64,000 nt of DNA from JBKCUI01 sp052161625 (GTDB lineage: Bacteria > Planctomycetota > Planctomycetia > Pirellulales > Pirellulaceae), in assembly GCA_052161625.1 (NCBI GenBank), contig CP197412.1, one strand, 5' to 3'. Of the stretch, positions 8,423 through 16,145 are shown piece after piece. Within the stretch, counting starts at the first letter, position 1. The number at the start of each line of letters is the position of its first letter. The notes beneath the pieces were generated by a model. The model was not told the origin of the DNA. It searched no databases and saw only the letters and a list, made by a program, of their open reading frames with translations. The position numbers and the translations under genes are program-made.

Positions 8423-9592
8423 ATGAAGTCCAGCTCCCTGAAAAGGACAGCTTTTCTCGCAGCATTTGGAGCGGGATTGGCATTTGCTCCGATCTCCATC
8501 AATTCGTCACTCGCTTTGGGTCAAGAGGCTCAAGTGGTCTCGGCAACTCCAAAGGCGGAGCTTGTCAACGAGTTGTTCTCCCGTCAGTGGGTTACAGCCA
8601 ATGAAATGGGAGACGTGACCGGCTCGGTAGTAGGGCTCGTCCCCAACGACAAGACCACGGCCGCTGACCTTGCCGTTTACTTGGTAAAAGATTCCAAAGT
8701 GGAACTGAAGACCAAGGCCGATGCAGAGGGCAAATTCACATTGGTTGGAGTGCAACCAGGAACGTATTCGCTTATCGTTCGCGGCGAGGAAGCCTTCGGT
8801 GCTTTTTCTCTGAAGGTGCTCAGCCGTGAGAAGGGTCTTCATCTCACATCGGACGTCGAGGTTCGAGTCGTCAAGCCTGCGGACAAGGTAACCGAGATTC
8901 TGAGAGGTCAAACATTGCCACCTTACGCGATGCGAATCGAATCTAGCATCGAAACCGACTCCGATCCACTTGGACCTAGCCGAAGCTTTTCCCCTAGCCA
9001 AGTTGTGAGCGCCGATGCAGAAGGCCGATTGGTCGGAACGGTAGGCTCGGTCAAAGGCGATAAGGACTTGAGCGACCTGACGGTATTCATCTTGAAGGAT
9101 GGCGAAGAAGTTGCGAAAGCACTCGTTGCACCGAACGGCGAGTATGTCGTCTCGGGATTGGAGCCAGGCGTTTACGGATTCGTGGCCGCTGGAGAGTCAG
9201 GGTTCGTTGCGACGTCCTTCGAGTTTGTTCCCAACAAACTTGATCCCGTGAACGCAAAGGGTGAGAAGCTCATCGGTATTTTCCGTCCTTGCCACCGATT
9301 GAATGCAGAAGTCGTTCCTTGCTGTGACACCGCTTCGATCGATGTTGTTTCGACTGAAATCGTAGAAGTTGTCGAAGCACCTGCTGAGGTTCTTTGCGAA
9401 GAAACCCAGCCCGCAGCGAGCTGCTGTGGTGGTATGGGATGGGGTGGTTACGGTGGCGGCGGTGGTGGTGGCGGAGCACACGGTGGTGGATGGGGCGGTA
9501 TCGCCGGCATCGCTGGTCTCGCTGCAGTTGCCGGGATTCTTGCTGCCGAAGACGACGACGAAGCTCCCGTTGTGAGCCCTGCTGCACCTTAA
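8423..9592 (+). CDS. Secreted protein with two beta-sandwich repeats and a glycine-rich tail
   Basis: A 389-residue protein with a classical signal peptide (KSSSLKRTAFLAAFGAGLAFAPI, cleavage near residue 34). Two related segments, about 63-135 and 205-270, share the pattern GTVVGL/GTVGSVKGD...LTVFILKDG..A.A..NGEYVVSGLEPGVYGFVA, typical of carboxypeptidase-regulatory-like or SdrD-B-like beta sandwiches. Cys-containing segments (FRPCHRLNAEVVPCCD, LCEE) precede a Gly/Trp-rich stretch (about 332-360) and a hydrophobic IAGIAGLAAVAGILA helix followed by an acidic end. The tail could insert in a membrane or act in surface assembly. No enzyme motif is present. A strong terminator follows, so the gene is monocistronic. 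Confidence 0.78.
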   Translation: MKSSSLKRTAFLAAFGAGLAFAPISINSSLALGQEAQVVSATPKAELVNELFSRQWVTANEMGDVTGSVVGLVPNDKTTAADLAVYLVKDSKVELKTKADAEGKFTLVGVQPGTYSLIVRGEEAFGAFSLKVLSREKGLHLTSDVEVRVVKPADKVTEILRGQTLPPYAMRIESSIETDSDPLGPSRSFSPSQVVSADAEGRLVGTVGSVKGDKDLSDLTVFILKDGEEVAKALVAPNGEYVVSGLEPGVYGFVAAGESGFVATSFEFVPNKLDPVNAKGEKLIGIFRPCHRLNAEVVPCCDTASIDVVSTEIVEVVEAPAEVLCEETQPAASCCGGMGWGGYGGGGGGGGAHGGGWGGIAGIAGLAAVAGILAAEDDDEAPVVSPAAP

Positions 9593-9632
9593 GCTTTAAA
9601 AGCATATTGAGCGTTGAGTCGTATCAAAATTC

Positions 9633-9664
9633 AAAAGGCCGCTGTTCCCAGCGGCCTTTTTTTA
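9633..9664 (+). terminator. Rho-independent terminator
   Basis: An 11-bp perfect stem (9633-9643 with 9650-9660, arms AAAAGGCCGCT and AGCGGCCTTTT) closes a 6-nt loop and runs into a T-tract. It begins 41 bp after the stop of the glycine-rich protein. Confidence 0.92.
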
Positions 9665-9703
9665 TTGGAAACCTTAAGTGATAGTTGATCGCCATCGATC
9701 TGA

Positions 9704-10594
9704 ATGGAAACCGAGGGCGCATGCGAAGGAGCGACACCGATGGTAGGTGAATTAGTCAGTACGGAAACCGTCGATGGCGTGCGGCTCGATGGCTTCTGGG
9801 TCCGAGGCAGTACAACCGATTGCTGGTTGGTAACGCACGGGGTAAACGGTAATTTTTACGGATCGAGTTTGCTCAATGAGTTCGCCAATACTCTCGCATC
9901 GACCGGCTCGAATGTTCTGTTGGTCAACTCTCGCGGGCACGACATCGTTTCGTTCAACTCGGGATCCGTACCGATGCGTCTGGGGTCCCAGTTTGAGATG
10001 ATTTATCAATCGTTGAACGACTTCAACGCTTGGCAGTCTTTTTGTAGAGAACACAGGATGCAGCTAAAAGGAATTGGCGCGCATAGCCTTGGGGCGTTGA
10101 AAGCGGCGTACTGGCTTGCGGAAACATCGGGGGTTGAAGTGGAGCGCTACATTTCACTTTCGCCCCCGCGCCTCAGCACTTCCATTCTGGCAGAGGATCC
10201 CAAACGCGGCGAAGTCTTTTGCAAAGATCTGCAACTGGCAAAGGAGTTGTGCGAGTCAAGCAGATCGGACCAGGTGATACGGGTTCGATATCCACTACCG
10301 AATTGGCTTTCTGCGGCAACCTTTTTGGATAAGTACGGATCGGACGATCGATACGATTATTTTGGGTGGCTGGAGAAGATTTCACAGCAGACCTTGTGGG
10401 TCTTTGGGGAGTCGGAAGTGCGGAATGGGTCGGGCAATTTCCGCGATGCAGATTTGAACCTATCTCACCGGTTCGCAGAGAAATCCCTCTATCAGCATAC
10501 GGTCGAGGTCATTGCCGGAGGTGACCATTCGTACCGTGGCGTACGTGAACCTTTGTGGCAGACGATCGCTAGCTGGTTGACACGGTCGCTTTAG
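9704..10594 (+). CDS. Alpha/beta-hydrolase fold protein
   Basis: A 296-residue soluble protein. The family signs are the strand then HGVNGNFYGSSLLNEFA (oxyanion region), the nucleophile elbow GAHSLGA with the central Ser, and the C-terminal GGDHSYRG that would supply the catalytic His. The late FGESEVRNGSGNFRDAD segment probably gives the acid. This resembles the DUF1749/serine-hydrolase group whose substrates are mostly unknown. There is no signal peptide, so it is probably cytoplasmic. The start at 9704 is uncertain: ATG at 9740 (residue 13) fits the domain equally well. It lies 87 bp upstream of the adenylating enzyme gene, in the same direction. Confidence 0.75.
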   Translation: METEGACEGATPMVGELVSTETVDGVRLDGFWVRGSTTDCWLVTHGVNGNFYGSSLLNEFANTLASTGSNVLLVNSRGHDIVSFNSGSVPMRLGSQFEMIYQSLNDFNAWQSFCREHRMQLKGIGAHSLGALKAAYWLAETSGVEVERYISLSPPRLSTSILAEDPKRGEVFCKDLQLAKELCESSRSDQVIRVRYPLPNWLSAATFLDKYGSDDRYDYFGWLEKISQQTLWVFGESEVRNGSGNFRDADLNLSHRFAEKSLYQHTVEVIAGGDHSYRGVREPLWQTIASWLTRSL

Positions 10595-10612
10595 CGAGTC
10601 TTGAACAGTCGT

Positions 10613-10618
10613 TACAAT
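10613..10618 (+). promoter_or_regulatory. Possible -10 element of the adenylating-enzyme operon
   Basis: TACAAT at 10613-10618 matches the -10 consensus at five of six positions, about 64 nt ahead of the ATG at 10682. At 17-bp spacing the -35 is poor (TTTAGC); the better TTGACA at 10577 is too far away. Weak evidence. Confidence 0.25.
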
Positions 10619-10681
10619 GGGCTGGCGATTGCAGTATTCGTCCTGCACGCACATTTCTCCCTCCCTTACCCAACCATAACC

Positions 10682-11812
10682 ATGACAGTGGCAAATCCAT
10701 CCTGGGTTGCGGGCGACTCGCAAGTCGCCGAGGCTCGCAAGGCGCTCGATCAACACGTTTACGAAACGGTCCAGTGGCACTTTCACGAATCAACAGGCTC
10801 ACCCTTTTGGCTGGGTAAGAAATCCGAATTGAAGTTTGATCCCCTCAAAGAAGTGAAGGGGTTCGATGACTTGAAGAAGTTCCCTGAATTCGAAGACGAA
10901 TGGCTTCGAGGTGGTCCCGTCAATCGCTGGGTCCCAAAGGGGCTCGCAGGAAAACCAACGTACGTATTTGAAACGGGTGGAACGACAGGAATCCCAAAGA
11001 GCCGGGTCGTGATCGATGACTTCCGAATTGATTACGAGAATTTCAGTTATACATTGCCCGACCAGTACTTCCCCAAGGGAGCGAATTGGTTGATGTTAGG
11101 CCCGTCCGGCCCGCGTCGCTTACGACTTGCAGTGGAGCATCTCTGCCAGTTTCGTGGCGGCATCTCCTTCTGTATCGACTTGGACCCACGCTGGGTTATC
11201 AAACTGATTAAGAAGGGATGGATGGAACATCTTGAGGAGTACAAGAAGCACTGCATCGATCAAGCGATCACGATTTTGACGGCAGGGCACGACATCAAGT
11301 GTATGTTCACGACCCCCAAGCTGCTCGAGGCCCTCGCTGCGGGATTGGCGGACAAGGGAACATCGATTCAAGAGGTCGGAATCACAGGCATTTTCTCGGG
11401 GGGTACGGAATTTACGCCGCAATGGACACGGTTCTGCGTGGAAGAAATGCTCGGCGGACCTGTCGAGGAGAGCGGCGTATACATGACCCCCACCTACGGC
11501 AACACGTTAATGGGGTTGGCTTGCTCGCGTCCGATTACGGCAGACGACGGTTACACGATTGCCTACTACGCCCCGCAACCGCGAGCGGTCGTCGAAGTTG
11601 TTGATTTCGACGATTACAACAAACTGGTGCCCTACGGCGAAACCGGGCGGGTCAAACTGTACACGATGACCAAAGAGTTCTTTGTACCAGGGTTTATGGA
11701 ACGGGACGAAGGAGAGCGCGAACTCCCCTTCAACAAATATCCGTGGGATGGTGTTAGCGGCGTGAGACCTTACCGAGGCTTTGCATCGAGCACCACGGTG
11801 GGTGTTTACTAG
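10682..11812 (+). CDS. ANL-superfamily adenylating enzyme (LuxE/EhpF/PaaK-like)
   Basis: A 376-residue protein counted from the ATG at 10682; a TTG at 10601 would add 27 hydrophobic residues that look untranslated. The ATP-phosphate loop ETGGTTGIPKSRV is at residues 97-109, followed by a GPSGPRRLR segment and GIFSGGTEF, then YGNTLMG (adenine motif) and YGETGRVKLYT. These are the core motifs of acyl-adenylate-forming enzymes, but the protein is short and lacks most of the C-terminal swivel domain, as in phenazine-locus EhpF and acyl-protein synthetase LuxE. It probably activates a carboxylic acid. The next gene, 36 bp downstream, encodes an aldehyde dehydrogenase-type enzyme, so the pair may reduce an acid to its aldehyde. 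The substrate is unknown. Confidence 0.78.
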   Translation: MTVANPSWVAGDSQVAEARKALDQHVYETVQWHFHESTGSPFWLGKKSELKFDPLKEVKGFDDLKKFPEFEDEWLRGGPVNRWVPKGLAGKPTYVFETGGTTGIPKSRVVIDDFRIDYENFSYTLPDQYFPKGANWLMLGPSGPRRLRLAVEHLCQFRGGISFCIDLDPRWVIKLIKKGWMEHLEEYKKHCIDQAITILTAGHDIKCMFTTPKLLEALAAGLADKGTSIQEVGITGIFSGGTEFTPQWTRFCVEEMLGGPVEESGVYMTPTYGNTLMGLACSRPITADDGYTIAYYAPQPRAVVEVVDFDDYNKLVPYGETGRVKLYTMTKEFFVPGFMERDEGERELPFNKYPWDGVSGVRPYRGFASSTTVGVY

Positions 11813-11848
11813 TTCCATTTAAGCACAATTACATTCGGAAAGTCAGGC

Positions 11849-13288
11849 ATGTTAACACTCAATCCGCTCCGTTGGGGTAAGCAATACAAGTCGTTGGAAT
11901 TCCAAGACGTTATCCATTTCGACACTGGGGAACCAATTGCTCGCATCGGACAAGTCAATGGTTCCATGGTTCAAATGGACATTCGCAAGGCAGACAATGC
12001 GAGGAAGGCGTTGCGCTCGCTAACGATTGCCGATCTGATCGAGCGATGCAAGAAAGCGGCCTACCTTTTCGAACACGAAACGCTTCCTTTGGGAGATGGT
12101 GTTCAATCGGTCGATGACTTCGTGCATCAACAGTCGGCCAGCACGGGGCTTCCAGAGATCATGTGTCGCAACAACATGCAGAAGAACTGCTTTGTGTTGA
12201 GCAACATGGACAAAATCCTGGATGCACTCACGCGCGGACTCAATCCTGAAATCTTCTCGCGTGGTTTTGGGGAAGAAGGACGCAATGTAATTGTGAGCTA
12301 TCAATGCCAAACTCCGGTGCTGGGAGCTGTTCTGCCGAACAACTCCCCCGGTGTTCACACACTGTGGCTCCCTGCAGTCCCTCTTCAGGTGGGATTGGTA
12401 CTCAAACCAGGTTCGCAGGAGCCATGGACTCCCTACCGCATGATCAGTGCCTTCATCGAAGCGGGGATCCCGGCTGAGGCATTTTGCTTGTATCCAGGTG
12501 GACACGATGTCGGTTCCACATTGTTGAGCAAGTGTTCGAGGAGCATGATTTTCGGAAGTGCGCAAACGGTGGAGCAGTACTCTGGCAATCCACGCGTCCA
12601 AGCGCACGGTCCCGGTTTCTCAAAGATTTTGCTTGGAGATGATATCGTCGATGCGTGGGAGGACTATCTCGACGTGATGGTCGAAAGCGTGCTCATCAAT
12701 TCGGGACGAGGGTGCATCAATGCGTCTGGTGTTTGGGCCTCGCGGCACACAAAGCAGATCGCAGAGGCATTGGCTGCGCGTCTTGGTCCAGTCGATATCT
12801 CCTCACCGACAGATCCGAAGGCAGCTTTGGCGGCCTTTACGAACAAGAACATGGCGACTGGGACTTGGGGGATGATTCAACAGGATTTGGCCGAATCCGG
12901 TGTGACCAACATGACCGCATCCTATGGAGAACGGCTTGTGGAGAAAGAGCACTGCGCGTACCTTCGTCCGATGGTAGTGCATGCCGATTCTCCGCAGCGA
13001 GGGGTCGCGATGAAGGAGTACATGTTCCCGTTCGTATCGGTGGTTCAATGTCCTCAAAAGGATATGGTCAAATCGATTGGCCAAACGTTGGTGGGAACAG
13101 CCATTACCGACGATGAAGCTTGGATCGACGAGCTGACCAATGCCACGAATATCGATAGATTGAACATTGGACCGATTCCCACGAGTCGGTTGAATTGGTT
13201 GCAACCGCACGAAGGGAATCTGATCGATTTCCTTTTCCGATCGCGAGCCTACCAAGTCGCACCAACCCGCATTCCTGCGGCGGTGTAG
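11849..13288 (+). CDS. Aldehyde dehydrogenase-superfamily enzyme, possible acyl reductase
   Basis: A 479-residue enzyme with the ALDH layout. The cofactor segment reads GAVLPNNSPGVHTLWLPAVPLQVGLVLKPGSQEPWTPY, the GS motif is MIFGSAQTVEQY, and the nucleophile lies in NSGRGCINASGVW with Cys289. The usual general-base Glu motif (ELGG) is not obvious; HGPGFSKILLGDD stands in its place, which is seen in acyl-CoA or acyl-enzyme reductases rather than in oxidising ALDHs. It is coupled to the upstream adenylating enzyme (36 bp). By analogy with LuxE-LuxC, the activated acyl group would pass to Cys289 and be reduced to an aldehyde; this is inference. Confidence 0.78.
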   Translation: MLTLNPLRWGKQYKSLEFQDVIHFDTGEPIARIGQVNGSMVQMDIRKADNARKALRSLTIADLIERCKKAAYLFEHETLPLGDGVQSVDDFVHQQSASTGLPEIMCRNNMQKNCFVLSNMDKILDALTRGLNPEIFSRGFGEEGRNVIVSYQCQTPVLGAVLPNNSPGVHTLWLPAVPLQVGLVLKPGSQEPWTPYRMISAFIEAGIPAEAFCLYPGGHDVGSTLLSKCSRSMIFGSAQTVEQYSGNPRVQAHGPGFSKILLGDDIVDAWEDYLDVMVESVLINSGRGCINASGVWASRHTKQIAEALAARLGPVDISSPTDPKAALAAFTNKNMATGTWGMIQQDLAESGVTNMTASYGERLVEKEHCAYLRPMVVHADSPQRGVAMKEYMFPFVSVVQCPQKDMVKSIGQTLVGTAITDDEAWIDELTNATNIDRLNIGPIPTSRLNWLQPHEGNLIDFLFRSRAYQVAPTRIPAAV

Positions 13289-13298
13289 AATAGCAGGC

Positions 13299-14093
13299 AT
13301 GCTCAAGACCATTTACTTTGGAAAACTTTCGGGGATCGGAATCTATCTCCACTGGACGTTTTGGCTCCTCATTCTTTATTTGTTTTTGAGTGAGCTTGGC
13401 CGCGGCATTGGGCATGCGGTGGCGACGATCGGGTTCGTATTTACCGTTTTCATCTGCGTGTTCTTGCACGAGCTAGGACACGCCTTTTCCGGCAGATGGT
13501 TCGGAGTTCAAACTCACGACATCACCCTTTATCCGATCGGGGGTGTCGCGCGAATGCAGGCAAAGGAACTTACACCATTTGCCGAACTGGTCATCGCTGC
13601 GTGCGGTCCTTTGGTCAATTTGGTGATCGCGTTTGCGATCGCGATGAGTTTCGTGGCGAAAGTGAGTTGGGAGAATGCGACCGACATTGGCTCCCTAGGA
13701 CCATGGGAGCATCTCTTCATTGTCAATGTTGCTTTGTTTTGCTTCAATTTGCTCCCTGTATATCCGATGGATGGAGGGCGGATTCTTCGAGCCATTTTGA
13801 AGTTCTTCGTCGCGAAAGATGTGGCCATCGAGTGGAGCGCGCGGCTGGGGCAAGTTCTGTCGGCCGGATTTGGCCTCTATGGGCTGTTCACGCTGCAGAT
13901 CTCTATCGTGATTATCTTCACGATTATGTTTTTTGTGTGCAGCGCGGAGTTGTTTCAGGTCCGTCTCAGGCGGACAATGGCCGCGGGGTCAACTCCATGG
14001 TCCCCCGCTTCATGGGGAGGTCCATCAGGTTCGTCCGATGATTCCAGGGCAGGTGATATCATCGACGCCGAAGACGTCCGACGAGTTCGCTAA
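13299..14093 (+). CDS. M50 family site-2-type membrane metalloprotease
   Basis: A 264-residue integral membrane protein with an HELGH zinc motif at residues 57-61 inside a hydrophobic helix, and the partner motif NLLPVYPMDGGRILRA at about 147-162, whose Asp is the third zinc ligand. At least five membrane spans are seen (starting HWTFWLLILYLFL at 18-30). The start is at 13299, 10 bp after the ALDH stop, so it may be co-transcribed. There is no CBS domain; a low-complexity polar tail (TPWSPASWGGPSGSSDDS) follows instead. Such proteases cut membrane-bound anti-sigma or regulatory proteins. Its stop overlaps that of the convergent TPR gene. Confidence 0.88.
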   Translation: MLKTIYFGKLSGIGIYLHWTFWLLILYLFLSELGRGIGHAVATIGFVFTVFICVFLHELGHAFSGRWFGVQTHDITLYPIGGVARMQAKELTPFAELVIAACGPLVNLVIAFAIAMSFVAKVSWENATDIGSLGPWEHLFIVNVALFCFNLLPVYPMDGGRILRAILKFFVAKDVAIEWSARLGQVLSAGFGLYGLFTLQISIVIIFTIMFFVCSAELFQVRLRRTMAAGSTPWSPASWGGPSGSSDDSRAGDIIDAEDVRRVR

Positions 14094-14767
14094 GAGTTGC
14101 CAGCCAGGATTTCCATAGCAGAGCGTGCAGGCTCCCAATCGGGGTAGATCCGGTTCGATTCCAGATAGCACTCGCGAGCGGCCCCGTCGTTGCCCAGATG
14201 CCAGTAGCATTGCCCGAGCGCCACGCAGGCTTGGTAGGAGTAGGGATCAAGTCGGATAGCGCGTTTGCAATCGGCGGAGGCTTCCTCGATATCCCCGCGT
14301 GTGAAGCGGATCCAGGCTCGCAGATAGTAGACATCGCCTCGCCCGTCGGTTTCGTCGATGAGGTGGCTAGCCAATTCTTCCGCACGGAGATAGTTCTCGT
14401 CCGCCAAGAGTTGTTCGACTTGATACGCCGTTTTGCGATGCCAGGGGCTCTGTGTTCTCCTCGCGATGGCGCGGCGAGCTTCGTCCGCGGAAGTTCGAAC
14501 CATCCGAGACTCATCTCTCAGCATGCGTCCGAGAGGCGTGTAGTGGTTTTCATTGCCCAAGTAGCAGAGAGCCCAGGTCGCGGCCCTTCGACTTTGAACG
14601 TCTGTGGAGTTGAGCAATCGGAGAAGGGTTGCAGGTGAGTAGTTTGCTGCGACTTGATCGATCCATCGAAGAGAATTGCGGTTTTCTTCCGCAGAAATCA
14701 CAACCGACAACGGGTCACCATAGGAATCCGCAAGATACTTTTCGTAGAATTGGAGCAGCTTGGTCAT
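14090..14767 (-). CDS. TPR/HEAT-like repeat protein
   Basis: Counted from the ATG at 14767 the protein has 225 residues; the frame is open further upstream to 14866, but that part has no repeat character. The first half has HEAT-like helices (TLLRLLNSTDVQSRRAATWALCYLGN, then PLGRMLRDESRMVRTSADEARRAIAR). The second half has tetratricopeptide repeats (AEELASHLIDETDGRGDVYYLRAWIRFTRGDIEEASADCKRAIRLDPYSYQACVALGQCYWHLGN). Both repeat types mediate protein-protein contacts; no catalytic motif is seen. It converges on the M50 protease gene with a 4-bp overlap and is divergent from the STN-like secreted protein. Confidence 0.78.
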   Translation of the reverse strand: MTKLLQFYEKYLADSYGDPLSVVISAEENRNSLRWIDQVAANYSPATLLRLLNSTDVQSRRAATWALCYLGNENHYTPLGRMLRDESRMVRTSADEARRAIARRTQSPWHRKTAYQVEQLLADENYLRAEELASHLIDETDGRGDVYYLRAWIRFTRGDIEEASADCKRAIRLDPYSYQACVALGQCYWHLGNDGAARECYLESNRIYPDWEPARSAMEILAGNS

Positions 14768-14882
14768 GCTGGATCGTATGTAGGCTGTTGGTGGGAGTAC
14801 CTTGCATCTCCTGATGTCGCGACTCGACAAATCCACTCTACTTACGCATAGATGTGGATGCAACATTCACGATGAGAGGAAG

Positions 14883-16016
14883 ATGATTATCGCGACTTCA
14901 CTCGCTAGACACTTGACAATCACCCTGCTCCTGATTGTCTGTTTCTGTCACTTCCCTTTGACGGGGTTAGGACAAACCAAGACGCATCCCTACTTAGGTG
15001 CATCGATGGTATCGGTGCAGCAACGTCTCTCGGCTCCAGCACAACCATTGATGAGGAGTTCGTTGGAGTCCGCCATCGCCTCGCTATCCTCTGCTTATGA
15101 CACTCCCATTTGGATCGATCGGTCGGTCTCAAGAGATCGCATTGTGGAAGCGAAGATCGAGTCCGATGAATCGTTTGGTTCTCTTCTAGAAAAGATCGCC
15201 ACTCAAGTCGACGCGAGTGTGCTGATTGCAGAGGGAATCGTTGTGATCGCCCCTGGGAATAAAGCCCCCGTGCTCCAACAGATGGTTTGGCAGCTGCAAC
15301 TCGCAAACCTTCCCAGCGGTTGGCGAAGATTGCAGGACGAGTTCGGTTGGCCGGTTGGTACACCCATGCGTGATGTAGCCCGAATGATGTCACTTCGATT
15401 GGGGTTCCGAGACGACTGGATCGAGCCTTTGGAACACGATCTATGGCCCGCGTATCAATTTAGCAAGGTGCCAAAATGGAGTATTGCATTCTGTATTCTC
15501 TCCAGCATGGACCGGACGATGGAATGGAGTGACGGAACGATTCGCATCGGAGAACTGCCATTCGACCGGGCCAACGAACAGGTCGAGTGGACCTACACCG
15601 CAAAACAAATCGAAGATCTAGGCAGCTCCCACTGTCGAGCTTGGAAAGCAAGCTGCCCTACGGCCGTGGTGGAACGCAATTCCGATGGCGGTTGGCGGAT
15701 CCAAGCGCTGCCCGAGGAACACCGCCAATTGGTGCAGCCATTGGTTCCGAAAAAGAAATGGACAGCTCCGAAACCGGAAACCGCCACTTATTCCGGTGTG
15801 GTTCAGGGAAGATTAGGGAATGCAATCCAAGCGATCGGGCAATCTTTGAAAATCGACTTTTTTCCGTTACCGCTTCCCGACGCGGTAGCGAGCCGAGAGA
15901 TCCGAGTGGAGTACAAGAACGCCACTGCGGAACAATTGCTCCGCGATCTCGGGAAAGCGGGAGGGGTCGAGTTTATTCATAGAGAGGGGCGAATGGAGAT
16001 ACGCATTTTGCCATAA
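14883..16016 (+). CDS. Secreted protein with STN/secretin-N-like domain
   Basis: A 377-residue protein, starting at the ATG at 14883 behind GAGAGGAAG; an earlier in-frame ATG at 14802 lacks a site. A signal peptide covers residues 1-31 (TSLARHLTITLLLIVCFCHFPLTGLG). Residues about 60-120 (LESAIASLSSAYDTPIWIDRSVSRDRIVEAKIESDESFGSLLEKIA) and the C-terminal 60 residues (LGNAIQAIGQSLKIDFFPLPL...ATAEQLLRDLGKAGGVEFIHREGRMEIRIL) have the alternating pattern of the secretin/TonB short N-terminal domain. No secretin pore domain follows, so this is not a full secretin. It is probably periplasmic; the function is unknown. Confidence 0.7.
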   Translation: MIIATSLARHLTITLLLIVCFCHFPLTGLGQTKTHPYLGASMVSVQQRLSAPAQPLMRSSLESAIASLSSAYDTPIWIDRSVSRDRIVEAKIESDESFGSLLEKIATQVDASVLIAEGIVVIAPGNKAPVLQQMVWQLQLANLPSGWRRLQDEFGWPVGTPMRDVARMMSLRLGFRDDWIEPLEHDLWPAYQFSKVPKWSIAFCILSSMDRTMEWSDGTIRIGELPFDRANEQVEWTYTAKQIEDLGSSHCRAWKASCPTAVVERNSDGGWRIQALPEEHRQLVQPLVPKKKWTAPKPETATYSGVVQGRLGNAIQAIGQSLKIDFFPLPLPDAVASREIRVEYKNATAEQLLRDLGKAGGVEFIHREGRMEIRILP

Positions 16017-16145
16017 GTTCTTTGCGAAGTCGGCCTGTTCATTCCTCGCGATCCATCGGTTGGTTCCCTACAGCGAGCAATTCGCTTCGATTCTGATACA
16101 CTATTGCCTAAAACATCCCCTCTCCCAGTACTTGGAGTTCAGCAA

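Noticed and set aside
9394..9681. An Arg/Trp-rich 95-codon frame over the glycine-rich tail.
   Set aside because: It is the same repetitive DNA read in another frame and runs through the terminator.
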